A DNA stretch of 64,000 nt from Streptantibioticus silvisoli (GCF_027947535.2 NZ_JAAGKO020000002.1:62001-126000), one strand, 5' to 3'; numbered from the stretch's first letter, positions 26,818-35,904 are shown. Made by a program: numbers and translations. The notes: generated by a model from the letters alone, not told the origin.

Positions 26818-27672
26818 ATGCGGGGTTTGCGAGATCTCTGGACGGGCCTGCGGTTCGCCGCCGAGGGCCAGCGCTGGATCGCGCGGCACGGCCGGCTGTG
26901 GGCGTGGAGCGCGATCCCGGCGCTCATCACGCTGGCCGGCTACGTGGTGGCGCTGACCGCCCTGCTGCTGTGGGGCGGCCACCTCATCGGCTGGCTCACC
27001 CCGTTCGCCTCGACCTGGCCGGGCTTCTGGCGCGAACTGCTGCGCTGGACGCTGCGGGTGCTGCTGTTCGGCGGCGTCCTGCTGCTGGCCGTCGTCAGCT
27101 TCACCGCGGTCACCCTGGTGGTCGGCCAGCCGTTCTACGAGACGCTCTCCGGCCGGGTGGAAACCTCCGAGTCCGGCACCCCGCCGCCGCGGTCCGGCCT
27201 GCCGATGTGGCGTGAACTCCTGCTCGGCGTACGGGAGTCGGCGGCCCTGCTGCTGCGGATGGCGGCCTTCGGCGTGCCGCTGTTCCTGCTCGGCTTCGTG
27301 CCGCTGCTGGGCCAGACCGCCGTGCCGGTGGCCGGCTTCTGCGTCTCCGGCTTCTTCCTCACCCACGAGCTGACCATGGTCGCCTTCCAGCGCCGCCGCA
27401 TACCCCTACGGGACCGGCTGCGCCTGCTGCGCTCCCGCCTCGGCCTCGCGCTGGGCTTCGGCGTTCCGCTGGTCCTGCTCTTCCTCGTGCCGTTCGTCGC
27501 CGTCGTCGCCATGCCGGGCGCCGTGGCCGGCGCGACCCTGCTCGCCCGCGACCTGCTGGAGCAGTCCCCGTTCACCCCGGACCCGGACGCCGACCCCGAC
27601 CGGCGCCCCGGCCCCGGTGACGCCCCGGCCCCCGGCGGCGACCGGACCCCGCAGGACGGTCCCACGGCCTGA
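26818..27672 (+). CDS. EI24-domain membrane protein (CysZ-like)
   Basis: The 284-residue protein has about five hydrophobic segments (for example IPALITLAGYVVALTALLLW, LRVLLFGGVLLLAVVSFTAV and LGFGVPLVLLFLVPFVAVVA) and the EI24 features TLVVGQPFYETLSGRVE and FFLTHELTMVAFQRR. CysZ relatives transport sulfate; actinomycete members are uncharacterised. The C-terminal 45 residues are Asp/Pro/Gly-rich and disordered. TAGGCT (26805-26810) lies seven bases before the ATG and no ribosome site is visible, which suggests a leaderless transcript. Confidence 0.82.
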   Translation: MRGLRDLWTGLRFAAEGQRWIARHGRLWAWSAIPALITLAGYVVALTALLLWGGHLIGWLTPFASTWPGFWRELLRWTLRVLLFGGVLLLAVVSFTAVTLVVGQPFYETLSGRVETSESGTPPPRSGLPMWRELLLGVRESAALLLRMAAFGVPLFLLGFVPLLGQTAVPVAGFCVSGFFLTHELTMVAFQRRRIPLRDRLRLLRSRLGLALGFGVPLVLLFLVPFVAVVAMPGAVAGATLLARDLLEQSPFTPDPDADPDRRPGPGDAPAPGGDRTPQDGPTA

Positions 27673-27711
27673 GGAGCGCCCGGGTCCGTTCCGGCGCCGG
27701 GGTTCTGGTTC

Positions 27712-27905
27712 GGTGCGTCGGTCCATCCTGCGTCGGCGGGTCCGCTCCGGTGCGTCGCTCCGGTGCGTCGGTCCGTCCTGCGTTGGCGCCCTCGCTCCGG
27801 TGCGTTGGTCGGTCCTACGTTGGCAGAGTTGCCCGGGTGCGTTGGTCCGTCCTACGCCGGCAGAGCCGTCCCGGTGCGTCGGTCCGTTCGACGCCGGCGG
27901 GCCTC
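27712..27905. repeat. 37-bp tandem repeat
   Basis: The anchor GGTGCGTYGGTC occurs at 27712, 27749, 27762, 27799, 27836 and 27873. The spacing is 37 bases throughout, except for a 13-base internal duplication between 27749 and 27762. Units continue GTCCTGCGTYGGC with moderate divergence. The array fills most of the spacer between the EI24 gene and the GlxA-type regulator. Confidence 0.85.
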
Positions 27906-27976
27906 CGCCGGGCATGGCCGACATCGTCACTCGCGTGTCCTTGCCGCCATCGCCGGCGCCCGCGCACGATGAACGG

Positions 27977-28909
27977 GTGACCCCGCATCGCGTTGTCCTC
28001 GTCGTCTTTCCCGGCTTCCAGCAGCTCGACCTCACCGGTCCGCACGAGGTCTTCAGCCAGGCCGGCCACACCGTGCGGACCGTGGCCGCCGACCCCGGGC
28101 CGGTGTCCGCCTCCTCCGGGCTCACGGTGCTGGCCTCCGCGCTGCCGGACCCCGGGGACGTCGAGACCGTGCTGGTGGTCGGCGGGCCGGGGGTGCGGGA
28201 CGCGGAGCGGGACGAACGGCTGATGGCGTGGCTGGTGGAGGCCGCGGCGCGGGCCGGCCGGGTGGCGTCGGTGTGCACGGGCGCGTTCCTGCTGGCCCGG
28301 GCCGGACTGCTGGACGGGCGGCGGGCGGTGACGCACTGGGCGAGCTGTGCGGCGCTGGCCCGGGAGTATCCGCTGGTCACCGTCACCCCGGACCCGGTCT
28401 TCGTTGCCGACGGCCCGGTGTGGACGTCGGCCGGGGTCACCGCGGGGATGGACATGGCGCTGGCCATGGTCGAGGAGGACCGGGGCGTCGCGGAGGCGCG
28501 CGACATCGCCAGAAACCTGGTGATGTTCCTTCAACGACCGGGCGGACAGCGGCAGTTCAGCACCCAGCTCGCCGCGCAGCGCCCGGAGCGCGAACCGCTG
28601 CGCCGGGTCCAGGACTGGATCGCCGACCACCTCGGCGCCGACCTGACCGTGCCGGCGCTGGCCGCCCGGGCCGGGATGAGCGAACGGCACTTCACCCGCG
28701 CCTTCCGGGCCGGCACCGGCGCCACCCCGGCCGCCTACGTGGAGACCGCCCGCGTCGAGGCGGCCCGCAACCTGCTGGAGACCACCGGCGCCACCGTCGA
28801 CTCCATCGCCCGCAGCTGCGGCTTCGGCGCCGCCGAGACCCTGCACCGCCGCTTCCGCCACCACCTCGGCGTCACCCCCGGCGCGTACCGGGCCCGCTTC
28901 ACCCGCTGA
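27977..28909 (+). CDS. GlxA-family transcriptional regulator (DJ-1/PfpI domain plus AraC HTH)
   Basis: In this 310-residue protein residues 1-175 form a DJ-1/PfpI-like domain (VVLVVFPGFQQLDLTGPHEV, SVCTGAFLLARAGLLDG). Residues 210-305 form two AraC-type helix-turn-helices (LAARAGMSERHFTRAFRAGT, IARSCGFGAAETLHRRFRHH). Such regulators sense small amidated or nitrile-like compounds and switch neighbouring catabolic genes. The GTG at 27977 is chosen because it gives the normal family N-terminus; no strong ribosome site is seen. It is followed by a DJ-1/PfpI enzyme gene, its probable target. Confidence 0.88.
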   Translation: MTPHRVVLVVFPGFQQLDLTGPHEVFSQAGHTVRTVAADPGPVSASSGLTVLASALPDPGDVETVLVVGGPGVRDAERDERLMAWLVEAAARAGRVASVCTGAFLLARAGLLDGRRAVTHWASCAALAREYPLVTVTPDPVFVADGPVWTSAGVTAGMDMALAMVEEDRGVAEARDIARNLVMFLQRPGGQRQFSTQLAAQRPEREPLRRVQDWIADHLGADLTVPALAARAGMSERHFTRAFRAGTGATPAAYVETARVEAARNLLETTGATVDSIARSCGFGAAETLHRRFRHHLGVTPGAYRARFTR

Positions 28910-29043
28910 CCCGCCGGCCCGCACGGCGACCCGCGGTGGCCCGCCCGCGTCCACTCCCGTCCCACCGGTCCCACCCGTTCACCGGGCCGACTCCCGTCCA
29001 CCCGAGTGCACTTCCCACCCCCTCCCGTAAGGAGTAGTTCCCC

Positions 29044-29655
29044 ATGCGTGTCGTCATCCCGGTCTTCGAAGGTCTCACCGTCCTGGACGCCATCGGTCCC
29101 TACGAGGTGCTGCGGATGGTGCCGGGCGCCGAGGTGGTGTTCGCCGCCGACGCCGCCGGCCCGGTCCGCGCGCACAGCGGCACCCCGGTCCTGCTGCCGG
29201 ACGCCCTGCTGGCCGACGTCGACGCCTGCGACGTGCTGGTGGTCCCCGGCGGTCCCGGGGCCCGGAGCCGGACGCGGGACGCCGCGCTGTCGGCCACCCT
29301 GCGCCGGCTGTCGGCCGGCGCCGAGTGGACCACCTCGGTCTGCACCGGCGCGCTGCTGCTGGGGGCGGCCGGTCTGCTGACCGGCCTGCGGGCCACCACG
29401 CACTGGAGCGCGGTGGACCAGTTGGAGGCGTACGGCGCCACCTACACCCCCGAGCGGGTGGTTTTCCAGGGCCGTACGGTCACCGCCGCCGGGGTCTCGG
29501 CGGGCATCGACATGGCGCTCGCGCTCGTCGGCCGCATCGCCGGCCGCACCCGTGCCGAGGCGATCCAGCTGGCCATCGAGTACGACCCCCAGCCGCCGTT
29601 CGACGCGGGCTCGCCGGCCAAGGCCCCGCAGGCGGCGAAGGACCTGCTGGCCTGA
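29044..29655 (+). CDS. DJ-1/PfpI-family protein, isonitrile hydratase-like
   Basis: The 203-residue protein has the nucleophile-elbow cysteine in TTSVCTGALLLGAAGLL. MRVVIPVFEGLTVLDAIGPY stands at the N-terminus, VLVVPGGPG near residue 65, and TTHWSAVDQLEAYGA downstream. This arrangement is that of isonitrile hydratases (InhA), which convert isonitriles to N-formamides, but many relatives have other roles. ATG 29044 follows TAAGGAG. It shares ancestry with the N-terminal domain of the preceding regulator, so this is a sensor-enzyme pair. Confidence 0.82.
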   Translation: MRVVIPVFEGLTVLDAIGPYEVLRMVPGAEVVFAADAAGPVRAHSGTPVLLPDALLADVDACDVLVVPGGPGARSRTRDAALSATLRRLSAGAEWTTSVCTGALLLGAAGLLTGLRATTHWSAVDQLEAYGATYTPERVVFQGRTVTAAGVSAGIDMALALVGRIAGRTRAEAIQLAIEYDPQPPFDAGSPAKAPQAAKDLLA

Positions 29656-30128
29656 GCCGGCACCGCGCGGGCCGGGCCGGCGCCGGGGCGCACCGGAAAC
29701 GACTCCATCGCCGCGGTGAACCCGGTCCGGCCCGCCGCGCACCGCCCGGCCGGCCCCGCCGGACGGCTCCCAAACCCGTTTCGGCGGTCGCGGTATCCGC
29801 CGACCGGGTGGGATTCGCGGCCTTCTCCAGCCGTGCGGACCGGCCGGGTTGAGCCGATCGCCCGCCTCCGGGCCCACCGGTACGTCGTCCCGCCGGGCAC
29901 CGCGCACGGTAGCTTTGCCCTGACAGGTGTGCCCACCACGGACACCGGCGCGGGCCTGTTTCGACCCGCCGTCAGGGGACAGGAGGTGATCGGACGAAGG
30001 TTGCCAACGAACGATCAGATCTTGTCCCGTTTGGTAAAAATGGTGCAGAATGAGCGACGTCCCGGATCGCCGAGAGGGGACGCGAGGCCGCTGGGGAAGG
30101 CGAACCTCGTCCCACACTGGAGGTCCCG
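29656..30128. other. Intergenic region with a vegetative promoter for DUF3145
   Basis: No gene is seen in this 473-base region. At its right end, TTGTCC (30022-30027), 18 bp and CAGAAT (30046-30051) form a good -35/-10 pair, followed by a leader of about 75 bases and the ribosome site GGAGG before the GTG at 30129. Confidence 0.6.
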
Positions 30129-30623
30129 GTGACGACACGTGGAGTTCTGTTCGTGCACTCCGCACCACGCGCGCTGTGCCCGCACGTCGAGTGGGCGGTG
30201 GCGGGCGTACTGGGTGTGCGCGTCAGCCTCGACTGGATCAGGCAACCCGCCGCGCCCGGAACCTGGCGTGCGGAGGTGTCCTGGCACGGTGAGGCCGGCA
30301 CGGCGTCCAAACTGGCGTCCGCGCTGCGCGGCTGGAACATGCTGCGGTTCGAGGTGACCTCGGAACCCACCGCCAACGCCGAGGGCGAGCGCTACAGCAG
30401 CACCCCCGAACTCGGTATCTTCCACGCCGTCACCGGCCTGCACGGCGACATCCTCATCCCCGAGGACCGCCTGCGCGCCGCCCTCGCGAGAGCCCGCGGC
30501 GGCGAGGCCGACCTGGAGGCCGAAGTCGCCAAGCTCCTGGGCAAGCCCTGGGACGACGAACTGGAGTCCTTCCGCTATGCGGGCGAGGGCGCACCGGTGA
30601 GATGGCTGCACCAAGTGGTCTGA
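30129..30623 (+). CDS. DUF3145 family protein
   Basis: The 164-residue protein starts MTTRGVLFVHSAPRALCPHV, with WAVAGVLGVRVSLDW and ELGIFHAVTGLHGDILIPED, which identify the Streptomyces DUF3145 family. It is conserved beside the fatty acid synthase genes in the genus (family knowledge). The function is unknown. The GTG at 30129 follows ACTGGAGGTCCCG. Its last codons and stop (GTGGTCTGA) are part of the 92-bp repeat unit that follows. Confidence 0.88.
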   Translation: MTTRGVLFVHSAPRALCPHVEWAVAGVLGVRVSLDWIRQPAAPGTWRAEVSWHGEAGTASKLASALRGWNMLRFEVTSEPTANAEGERYSSTPELGIFHAVTGLHGDILIPEDRLRAALARARGGEADLEAEVAKLLGKPWDDELESFRYAGEGAPVRWLHQVV

Positions 30624-30911
30624 CGCACGAGCGGGCGCAGTGGCCGCCGGAGCGCAGCGAGGGCGTCCGCGGAGTCCGTGAGCAGGAAGATCACGCGTTG
30701 AGGGGTGTGGTCTGACGCACGAGCGGGCGCAGTGGCCGCCGGAGCGCAGCGAGGGCGTCCGCGGAGTCCGTGAGCAGGAAGATCACGTGTTCAGGGGTGT
30801 GGTCTGACGCACGAGCGGGCGCAGTGGCCGCCGGAGCGCAGCGAGGGTGTCCGCGGAGTCCGTGAGCAGGAAGATCACGTGTTCAGGGGTGTGGTCTGAC
30901 GCACGAGCGGA
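30616..30911. repeat. 92-bp tandem repeat starting at the DUF3145 stop codon
   Basis: Units begin GTGGTCTGACGCACGAGCGG, with the TGA at 30621, 30713, 30805 and 30897, exactly 92 bases apart. Copies 1-3 are nearly identical; copy 4 diverges after about 15 bases, and a further GCCTGACGCACA relic is at 30957. The stop codon of the gene is inside copy 1, so the array grew out of the 3' end of the gene. Each unit contains TCCGCGGA and, in copies 2 and 3, ATCACGTG. There are no spacers of variable sequence, so it is not a CRISPR. Confidence 0.93.
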
Positions 30912-31149
30912 TGGCTTGGCCGCCGGAGCCGCCGAAGTCCACGGAGTGCGCGGTGGCCTGACGCACAGACGGACGACACGCGGACGCGACGGACGCCGGA
31001 GCGCGCCGCAGGCGCGGGGCGGTTCCGCCGCCCGGGCCGTACGCGCCCGCGCTACCGGTGTCCGACCGGATCGGTACGCCTCCGCGCGACCGGCCTCTCA
31101 CCCCGGGTGCCGTCGGACGCTCCGGCACCACGGCACGTAGCGTGAGCGC

Positions 31150-32025
31150 ATGACGCAGAAGATCACCGTAGCGGTCCTCGGGACCGGAGTCATGGGTGCC
31201 GCGATGGCCCGCAACCTCCTCAAGGCCGGTCACCACGTCACCGTCTGGAACCGCACCCGGGCGCGGGCCGAGCCGCTCGTCGCCGACGGGGCCCGGATCG
31301 CCGAGGACCCGGCGGACGCGGTCCGGGACGCGGATGCCGTCCTCACGATGATGCTGGACGGTCCCGCCGTGCTGGAGGCGGTCCGGTCCGCCGCGCCCCA
31401 GCTGCGGCCGGGCGCGGTCTGGGTGCAGTCGAGCACGGTCGGCCCGGAGGGCCTGGCGCCGCTGGCCGCGCTCGCCACCGAGGCCGGCGTCCACCTGGTC
31501 GACGCGCCGGTGCTGGGCACCAGGGCGCCGGCCGAGCAGGGGCAGTTGCAGGTGCTGGCGGCCGGGCCGCGGGAGGCCAGGCCGGTCGCCGAGCTGGTCT
31601 TCGACGCGATCGGGCAGCGCACGGTGTGGCTGGGCGACGACCCGGCCGAGGCCGCCGCCAGCCGGCTGAAGCTGGTCGTCAACAGCTGGGTGCTGTCCAT
31701 CATCAACGGCACCGCGGAGGCGCTCGCGCTGGCCCGGGGGCTCGGCGTGGATCCCGGGGAGTTCCTTGGGCTGCTGGAGGGCGGCAGCCTGGACTCGCCG
31801 TACCTGCGGATGAAGGCGAAGGCGGTGCTGGCCGAGGACTGGACCGCCAGTTTCCCGCTGTCCGGCGCGGCGAAGGACGCCCGGCTGATCGCCGGGGCGG
31901 CGGAGCGCTGCGGGGTGCGGCTGGACGTGGCCGAGGCGTCCGCCCGGCGGTTCGCCCGGGCCGTGGAGCAGGGGCACGGCGACAAGGACGCCGTCGCCAC
32001 GTATCTCGCCAGCTTCGACGACTGA
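31150..32025 (+). CDS. NAD(P)-dependent oxidoreductase, 3-hydroxyisobutyrate dehydrogenase type
   Basis: This 291-residue beta-hydroxyacid dehydrogenase has the N-terminal VAVLGTGVMGAAMARNLLKAGH (GxGxxG with the MG signature) and the substrate motif VDAPVLGTRAPAEQGQLQVLAAG. The catalytic lysine region is SRLKLVVNSWV, and the C-terminal segment SPYLRMKAKAVLAEDW follows. It oxidises a small 3-hydroxyacid or reduces a semialdehyde. TAGCGT (31138-31143) lies six bases before the ATG and there is no ribosome site, a leaderless pattern. It converges with fabF across an 86-base gap. Confidence 0.88.
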   Translation: MTQKITVAVLGTGVMGAAMARNLLKAGHHVTVWNRTRARAEPLVADGARIAEDPADAVRDADAVLTMMLDGPAVLEAVRSAAPQLRPGAVWVQSSTVGPEGLAPLAALATEAGVHLVDAPVLGTRAPAEQGQLQVLAAGPREARPVAELVFDAIGQRTVWLGDDPAEAAASRLKLVVNSWVLSIINGTAEALALARGLGVDPGEFLGLLEGGSLDSPYLRMKAKAVLAEDWTASFPLSGAAKDARLIAGAAERCGVRLDVAEASARRFARAVEQGHGDKDAVATYLASFDD

Positions 32026-32111
32026 CACCGCGACCGCCCGGGGCCGGCACCGCGAAGCCCGAGGCCCCGGCCGCGTGACGGCGGCCGGGGCCTCGGGGAC
32101 GTGTGGGCGGA

Positions 32112-33374
32112 TCAGATCGTGCGGAAGGCGAGCACGACGTTGTGGCCGCCGAAGCCGAACGAGTTGTTCAGCGCCGCGATCGGGCCGGCGGGCAGTTCGC
32201 GCGGCTTGTCGAGGACGACGTCGGCGTCGATGGCCGGGTCGAGGTTGTCGACGTTGATGGTCGGCGGTGCGACGCGGTGGTACAGCGCGAGGACGCTCGC
32301 AACCGTCTCGATGCCGCCGGCGCCGCCCAGCAGGTGGCCGGTCATCGACTTGGTCGCCGAGATGGCCATGTGGTCGACGTCGTCACCGAACACCCCGCGC
32401 AGCGCCTTGACCTCCGCCACGTCACCCTGCGGGGTCGAGGTGGCGTGCGCGTTGACGTGGACGACCTCGGCGGGCTTGAGGTCGGTCAGCGCCAGCAGGT
32501 TGGTCAGCGCGGCGGAGATGCCCCGGCCGGTCGGCTCGGGCTGCACGATGTGGTGGGCGTCGGCCGACAGGCCCTGGCCGACCGCCTCGCAGTACACCCG
32601 GGCCCCGCGCGCGGCGGCGTGCTCGGCCGACTCCAGCACGACGATGCCGGCGCCCTCGCCCAGCACGAAGCCGTTGCGGTCGACGTCGAACGGCCGTGAG
32701 GCGCCCTGCGGGTCGTCGTTGTTCTTCGACATCGCCATCATGTTGGCGAACGCGGCGATCGGCAGCGGGTGGATCGCCGCCTCGGTGCCGCCGGCCACCA
32801 CGACGTCGGCCCGGCCGGTGCGGATCATCTCGACCGCGTAGCCGATGGCCTCGTTGCCGGAGGCGCAGGCGCTCACCGGGGTGTGCACGCCGGCCCGGGC
32901 GTTGAACTCGATCCCGACGTTGGCCGACGGGCTGTTGGGCATCAGCATCGGCACGGTGTGCGGCGAGACCTTGCGGACGCCCTGGTCGCGCAGGACGTCG
33001 TACTGGCCCAGCAGTGTGGTCACGCCGCCGATGCCGGAGGCCACGACGGTGCCCAGCCGTTCGGGGGCCACCGAGCCCTCCTCGCCGGCCTTGCCGGTGA
33101 AGCCGGCGTCGGCCCACGCCTCCAGGGCCGCGATCAGCGCGAACTGCGCCGAGCGGTCCATCTTGCGGGCCCGCGGCCGCGGAATGACCTCTTCGGGTTC
33201 GACGGCGACGCGCGCCGCGATCCGGACCGGCAGCTGGGCCGCCCAGTCCTCCGTGAGGTGTCCCACGCCGGAGCGGCCCGCGAGCAGGCCCTCCCAGGTC
33301 GATGCGCTGTCGCCACCCAGGGGTGTGGTTGCGCCGATACCGGTGACGACCACGGTGTGATTGGTCGCGTTCAC
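32112..33374 (-). CDS. fabF: 3-oxoacyl-ACP synthase II (FabF)
   Basis: The 420-residue condensing enzyme extends acyl-ACP with malonyl-ACP in type II fatty acid synthesis. The active-site cysteine is about C170 (PVSACASGNEAIG); the two histidines are in NAHATSTPQGD and KSMTGHLLGGAGG; the C-terminal SFGFGGHNV is typical. The GTG at 33374 gives the usual start (NHTVVVTGIGATTPLG), with GGAGA upstream. It is the last gene of fabD-fabH-acpP-fabF. Confidence 0.96.
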   Translation of the reverse strand: MNATNHTVVVTGIGATTPLGGDSASTWEGLLAGRSGVGHLTEDWAAQLPVRIAARVAVEPEEVIPRPRARKMDRSAQFALIAALEAWADAGFTGKAGEEGSVAPERLGTVVASGIGGVTTLLGQYDVLRDQGVRKVSPHTVPMLMPNSPSANVGIEFNARAGVHTPVSACASGNEAIGYAVEMIRTGRADVVVAGGTEAAIHPLPIAAFANMMAMSKNNDDPQGASRPFDVDRNGFVLGEGAGIVVLESAEHAAARGARVYCEAVGQGLSADAHHIVQPEPTGRGISAALTNLLALTDLKPAEVVHVNAHATSTPQGDVAEVKALRGVFGDDVDHMAISATKSMTGHLLGGAGGIETVASVLALYHRVAPPTINVDNLDPAIDADVVLDKPRELPAGPIAALNNSFGFGGHNVVLAFRTI

Positions 33375-33476
33375 AGGAATTCTTGTCTCCACGTATCGAG
33401 GGTGAAGGCAACGCGGGCCACGCTCACTGGGTGGCGACGACGCGTCGACCTGAGGTCACCGAGGGATGGCGGTCCC

Positions 33477-33731
33477 TCAGTCCTCCTGGTGCTCCAGGAT
33501 GTAGCTGACCGCGTCGCCGACGGTCTTGAGGTTCTTGACGTCGTCGTCCGGGATCTTCACGCTGAAGCGCTCCTCGGCCGCGACGACGACCTCGACCATG
33601 GACAGCGAGTCGACGTCCAGGTCGTCGGTGAAGGACTTGTCCAGCTCGACGTCCTCGGTCGGGATGCCCGCGATTTCGTTGACGATCTCGGCGAGACCGG
33701 TGAGGATCTCTTCCTTGGTGTTGGCGGCCAT
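33477..33731 (-). CDS. acpP: Acyl carrier protein
   Basis: This 84-residue acidic ACP has the phosphopantetheine serine S42 in DLDVDSLSMVEV. It carries the growing acyl chain between FabD, FabH and FabF. The short length, helix pattern and position between fabH and fabF show it is the primary-metabolism ACP, not a PKS carrier. Confidence 0.97.
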   Translation of the reverse strand: MAANTKEEILTGLAEIVNEIAGIPTEDVELDKSFTDDLDVDSLSMVEVVVAAEERFSVKIPDDDVKNLKTVGDAVSYILEHQED

Positions 33732-33813
33732 GACGGCGCTCCTTCGGTGATGGTGCGGTGTGTTGCGTTGGCGGTAACGGCCGGTCCGCGTAAGGGCGGC
33801 GCGGCCGTTGGTA

Positions 33814-34827
33814 TCAGGGGAGGGTGACGACGGAGGCCGCGTAGACCAGGCCCGCGCCGAACCCGATGACCAGGGCGGTGTCGCCGCTCTTGGCCTGGCC
33901 GGAGGCGAGCAGCTGCTCCATGGCCAGCGGGATGGACGCCGACGAGGTGTTGCCGGCGGTGGCGATGTCCCGGGCCACCGCGACGTGCTCCGGCAGGCCG
34001 AGCGCCTTGATCATGGAGTCGATGATCCGCATGTTGGCCTGGTGCGGGATGAACGCGTCGAGCTGGTCGGCGGTGACGCCGGCCGCGTCCAGCGCCTGCT
34101 GGGCGACCTTGGCCATCTCGTAGACGGCCCAGCGGAAGACCGCCTGGCCCTCCTGGGTGATGGCCGGGAAGCGCACGTCGGTGGCGGCGCCGCGCTCGCG
34201 GTAGGCCTCCCACGAGACGGTCTGGGTGATGATGTCGGCCTTGTCGCCCTCCGAGCCCCACACGGTGGGGCCGATGGCCGGCTCGTCGGACGGGCCGACC
34301 ACGACCGCCCCGGCGCCGTCGCCGAACAGGAACGCGGTCGCCCGGTCCTCCAGGTCGGTCAGGTCGCTGAGCCGCTCGACGCCGATGACCACGACGTAGC
34401 GGGCCGAACCCTCGGTGATCATGCCCTTGGCCAGCGTCAGGCCGTAGGTGAAGCCCGCGCAGCCGGCCGAGATGTCGAACGCGGCGGGCTTGCCGGCGCC
34501 GATCCGGTGGGCGATCTCGGTGGCGATGGCCGGGGTCTGCTTGAAGTGCGAGACGGTCGCGATGATGACGCCGCCGACCTCGGCGGCGTCGATGCCCGCG
34601 TTGGCGATCGCCTTGCCGGCCGCGGCGACCGACATCTCGGCGACCGTCTCGTCCTCGTTCGCCCAGTGCCGGGTGGCGATGCCGGAACGCGACCGGATCC
34701 ACTCGTCGGAGGAGTCGATGTGCTGGAGGATCTCCTCGTTCGGCACCACGCGGGTCGGGCGGTAGCCGCCGACACCGAGGATCCGCGCGTACGCGGCGCC
34801 CTGGCCCGGCTTGATCTTCGCGGTCAT
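33814..34827 (-). CDS. fabH: 3-oxoacyl-ACP synthase III (FabH)
   Basis: The 337-residue protein has the catalytic triad C123 (ISAGCAGFTYG), H262 (IPHQANMRI) and N293 (TAGNTSSASI). It starts fatty acid synthesis by condensing acyl-CoA primers with malonyl-ACP; in Streptomyces it prefers branched primers. The ATG at 34827 is followed by TAKIKPGQGAAYARILGVGG, the common family N-terminus. It lies 19 bases downstream of fabD. Confidence 0.96.
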   Translation of the reverse strand: MTAKIKPGQGAAYARILGVGGYRPTRVVPNEEILQHIDSSDEWIRSRSGIATRHWANEDETVAEMSVAAAGKAIANAGIDAAEVGGVIIATVSHFKQTPAIATEIAHRIGAGKPAAFDISAGCAGFTYGLTLAKGMITEGSARYVVVIGVERLSDLTDLEDRATAFLFGDGAGAVVVGPSDEPAIGPTVWGSEGDKADIITQTVSWEAYRERGAATDVRFPAITQEGQAVFRWAVYEMAKVAQQALDAAGVTADQLDAFIPHQANMRIIDSMIKALGLPEHVAVARDIATAGNTSSASIPLAMEQLLASGQAKSGDTALVIGFGAGLVYAASVVTLP

Positions 34828-34846
34828 TGCGGTGGGACTCCTCAGG

Positions 34847-35839
34847 TTATTCGGCCGGAACGGGCTGCGACGGACCGGGCGCGACCGGGCCGTCCCCGGA
34901 ACCGGTGAGGTCACCACCGTGCTCCGCGACGATCTCGCGGGCCGTTTCGATGTCGGCCGGCGTCTTGAGCGCGAGCGTCCTGACACCCTTCAGGGCGCGC
35001 TTGGCCAGTCCCACCAGGGTACCCGCCGGCGAAACCTCGATCATCGCGGTGACGCCCAGCTCGGCGAACGTCTCCATGCACAGGTCCCAGCGCACCGGGT
35101 TGGCGACCTGGTCGACCAGCCGCCGCACGATCTCCTTGCCGCCGCCGACCACCTGGCCGTCGGCGTTGGAGATGTAGCGCAGCGCCGGCTCGGCCACCGG
35201 GACGGCCGGCACGAGCGCCTGGAGGGCGGCGACCGCCGGGGTCATGTGCTCGGTGTGGAACGCGCCGGCCACCTTCAAGGCGATCACCCGGGCGCCGCCG
35301 GGCCGCGCGGCGGCCAGCGCCGCCAGCTGCTCGGTGGTGCCGGCCGCCACGATCTGGCCGGCGCCGTTGGTGTTGGCCGGGGTCAGGCCCAGCTCGGCCA
35401 GTCCGGCGAGCACCTCCTCGGGGTCCCCGCCGAGCACCGCGGACATGCCGGTCTCGGTCACCGCGGCGGCCTCGGCCATCGCCTGGCCGCGCCGGCGCAC
35501 CAGCGCCATCGCCGACTCGGCGCTGAGCACGCCGGCGACCACGGCGGCGGTGATCTCACCGACACTGTGGCCGGCCACCGCGCCGATCGCGCCGCGCGCC
35601 TGTCCGTCGTCGGGGAAGAGCACGCCGGAGCTGACCAGTCCCGCGGCCACCAGCAGCGGCTGGGCGACCGCGGTGTCGCGGATCTCCTCCGCCGTCGCCT
35701 CGGTGCCGTAGTGGACCAGGTCCAGGCCGGCGACCGCCGACCACCAGTGCAACCGGTCGGCCACGCCCGGGAGTTCGAGCCAGGGGTTGAGGAAGCCAGG
35801 AGCCTGGGCACCCTGGCCGGGAGCTACGAGTACGAGCAC
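34847..35839 (-). CDS. fabD: Malonyl-CoA:ACP transacylase (FabD)
   Basis: The 330-residue acyltransferase has its nucleophile serine in GHSVGE (S92) and catalytic histidine in GAFHTEHM (H195). It loads malonate from CoA onto AcpP, and in Streptomyces also serves polyketide ACPs. The GTG at 35839 starts MLVLVAPGQGAQ, the conserved N-terminus. It is the first gene of the fab operon, and a 23-bp dyad (35905-35927) lies in its upstream region, probably the FasR site. Confidence 0.96.
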   Translation of the reverse strand: MLVLVAPGQGAQAPGFLNPWLELPGVADRLHWWSAVAGLDLVHYGTEATAEEIRDTAVAQPLLVAAGLVSSGVLFPDDGQARGAIGAVAGHSVGEITAAVVAGVLSAESAMALVRRRGQAMAEAAAVTETGMSAVLGGDPEEVLAGLAELGLTPANTNGAGQIVAAGTTEQLAALAAARPGGARVIALKVAGAFHTEHMTPAVAALQALVPAVPVAEPALRYISNADGQVVGGGKEIVRRLVDQVANPVRWDLCMETFAELGVTAMIEVSPAGTLVGLAKRALKGVRTLALKTPADIETAREIVAEHGGDLTGSGDGPVAPGPSQPVPAE

Positions 35840-35904
35840 CTTCCAACTCTCTCTCGCGCGAGGTGCTCACCGCCCCCGGGGACAGGGACCAAGAAAGGTC
35901 GGGT

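Noticed and set aside
30616-30911. CRISPR-like appearance of the 92-bp repeats
   Set aside because: The copies abut without unique spacers, the unit is too long for a CRISPR repeat and no cas genes are present.
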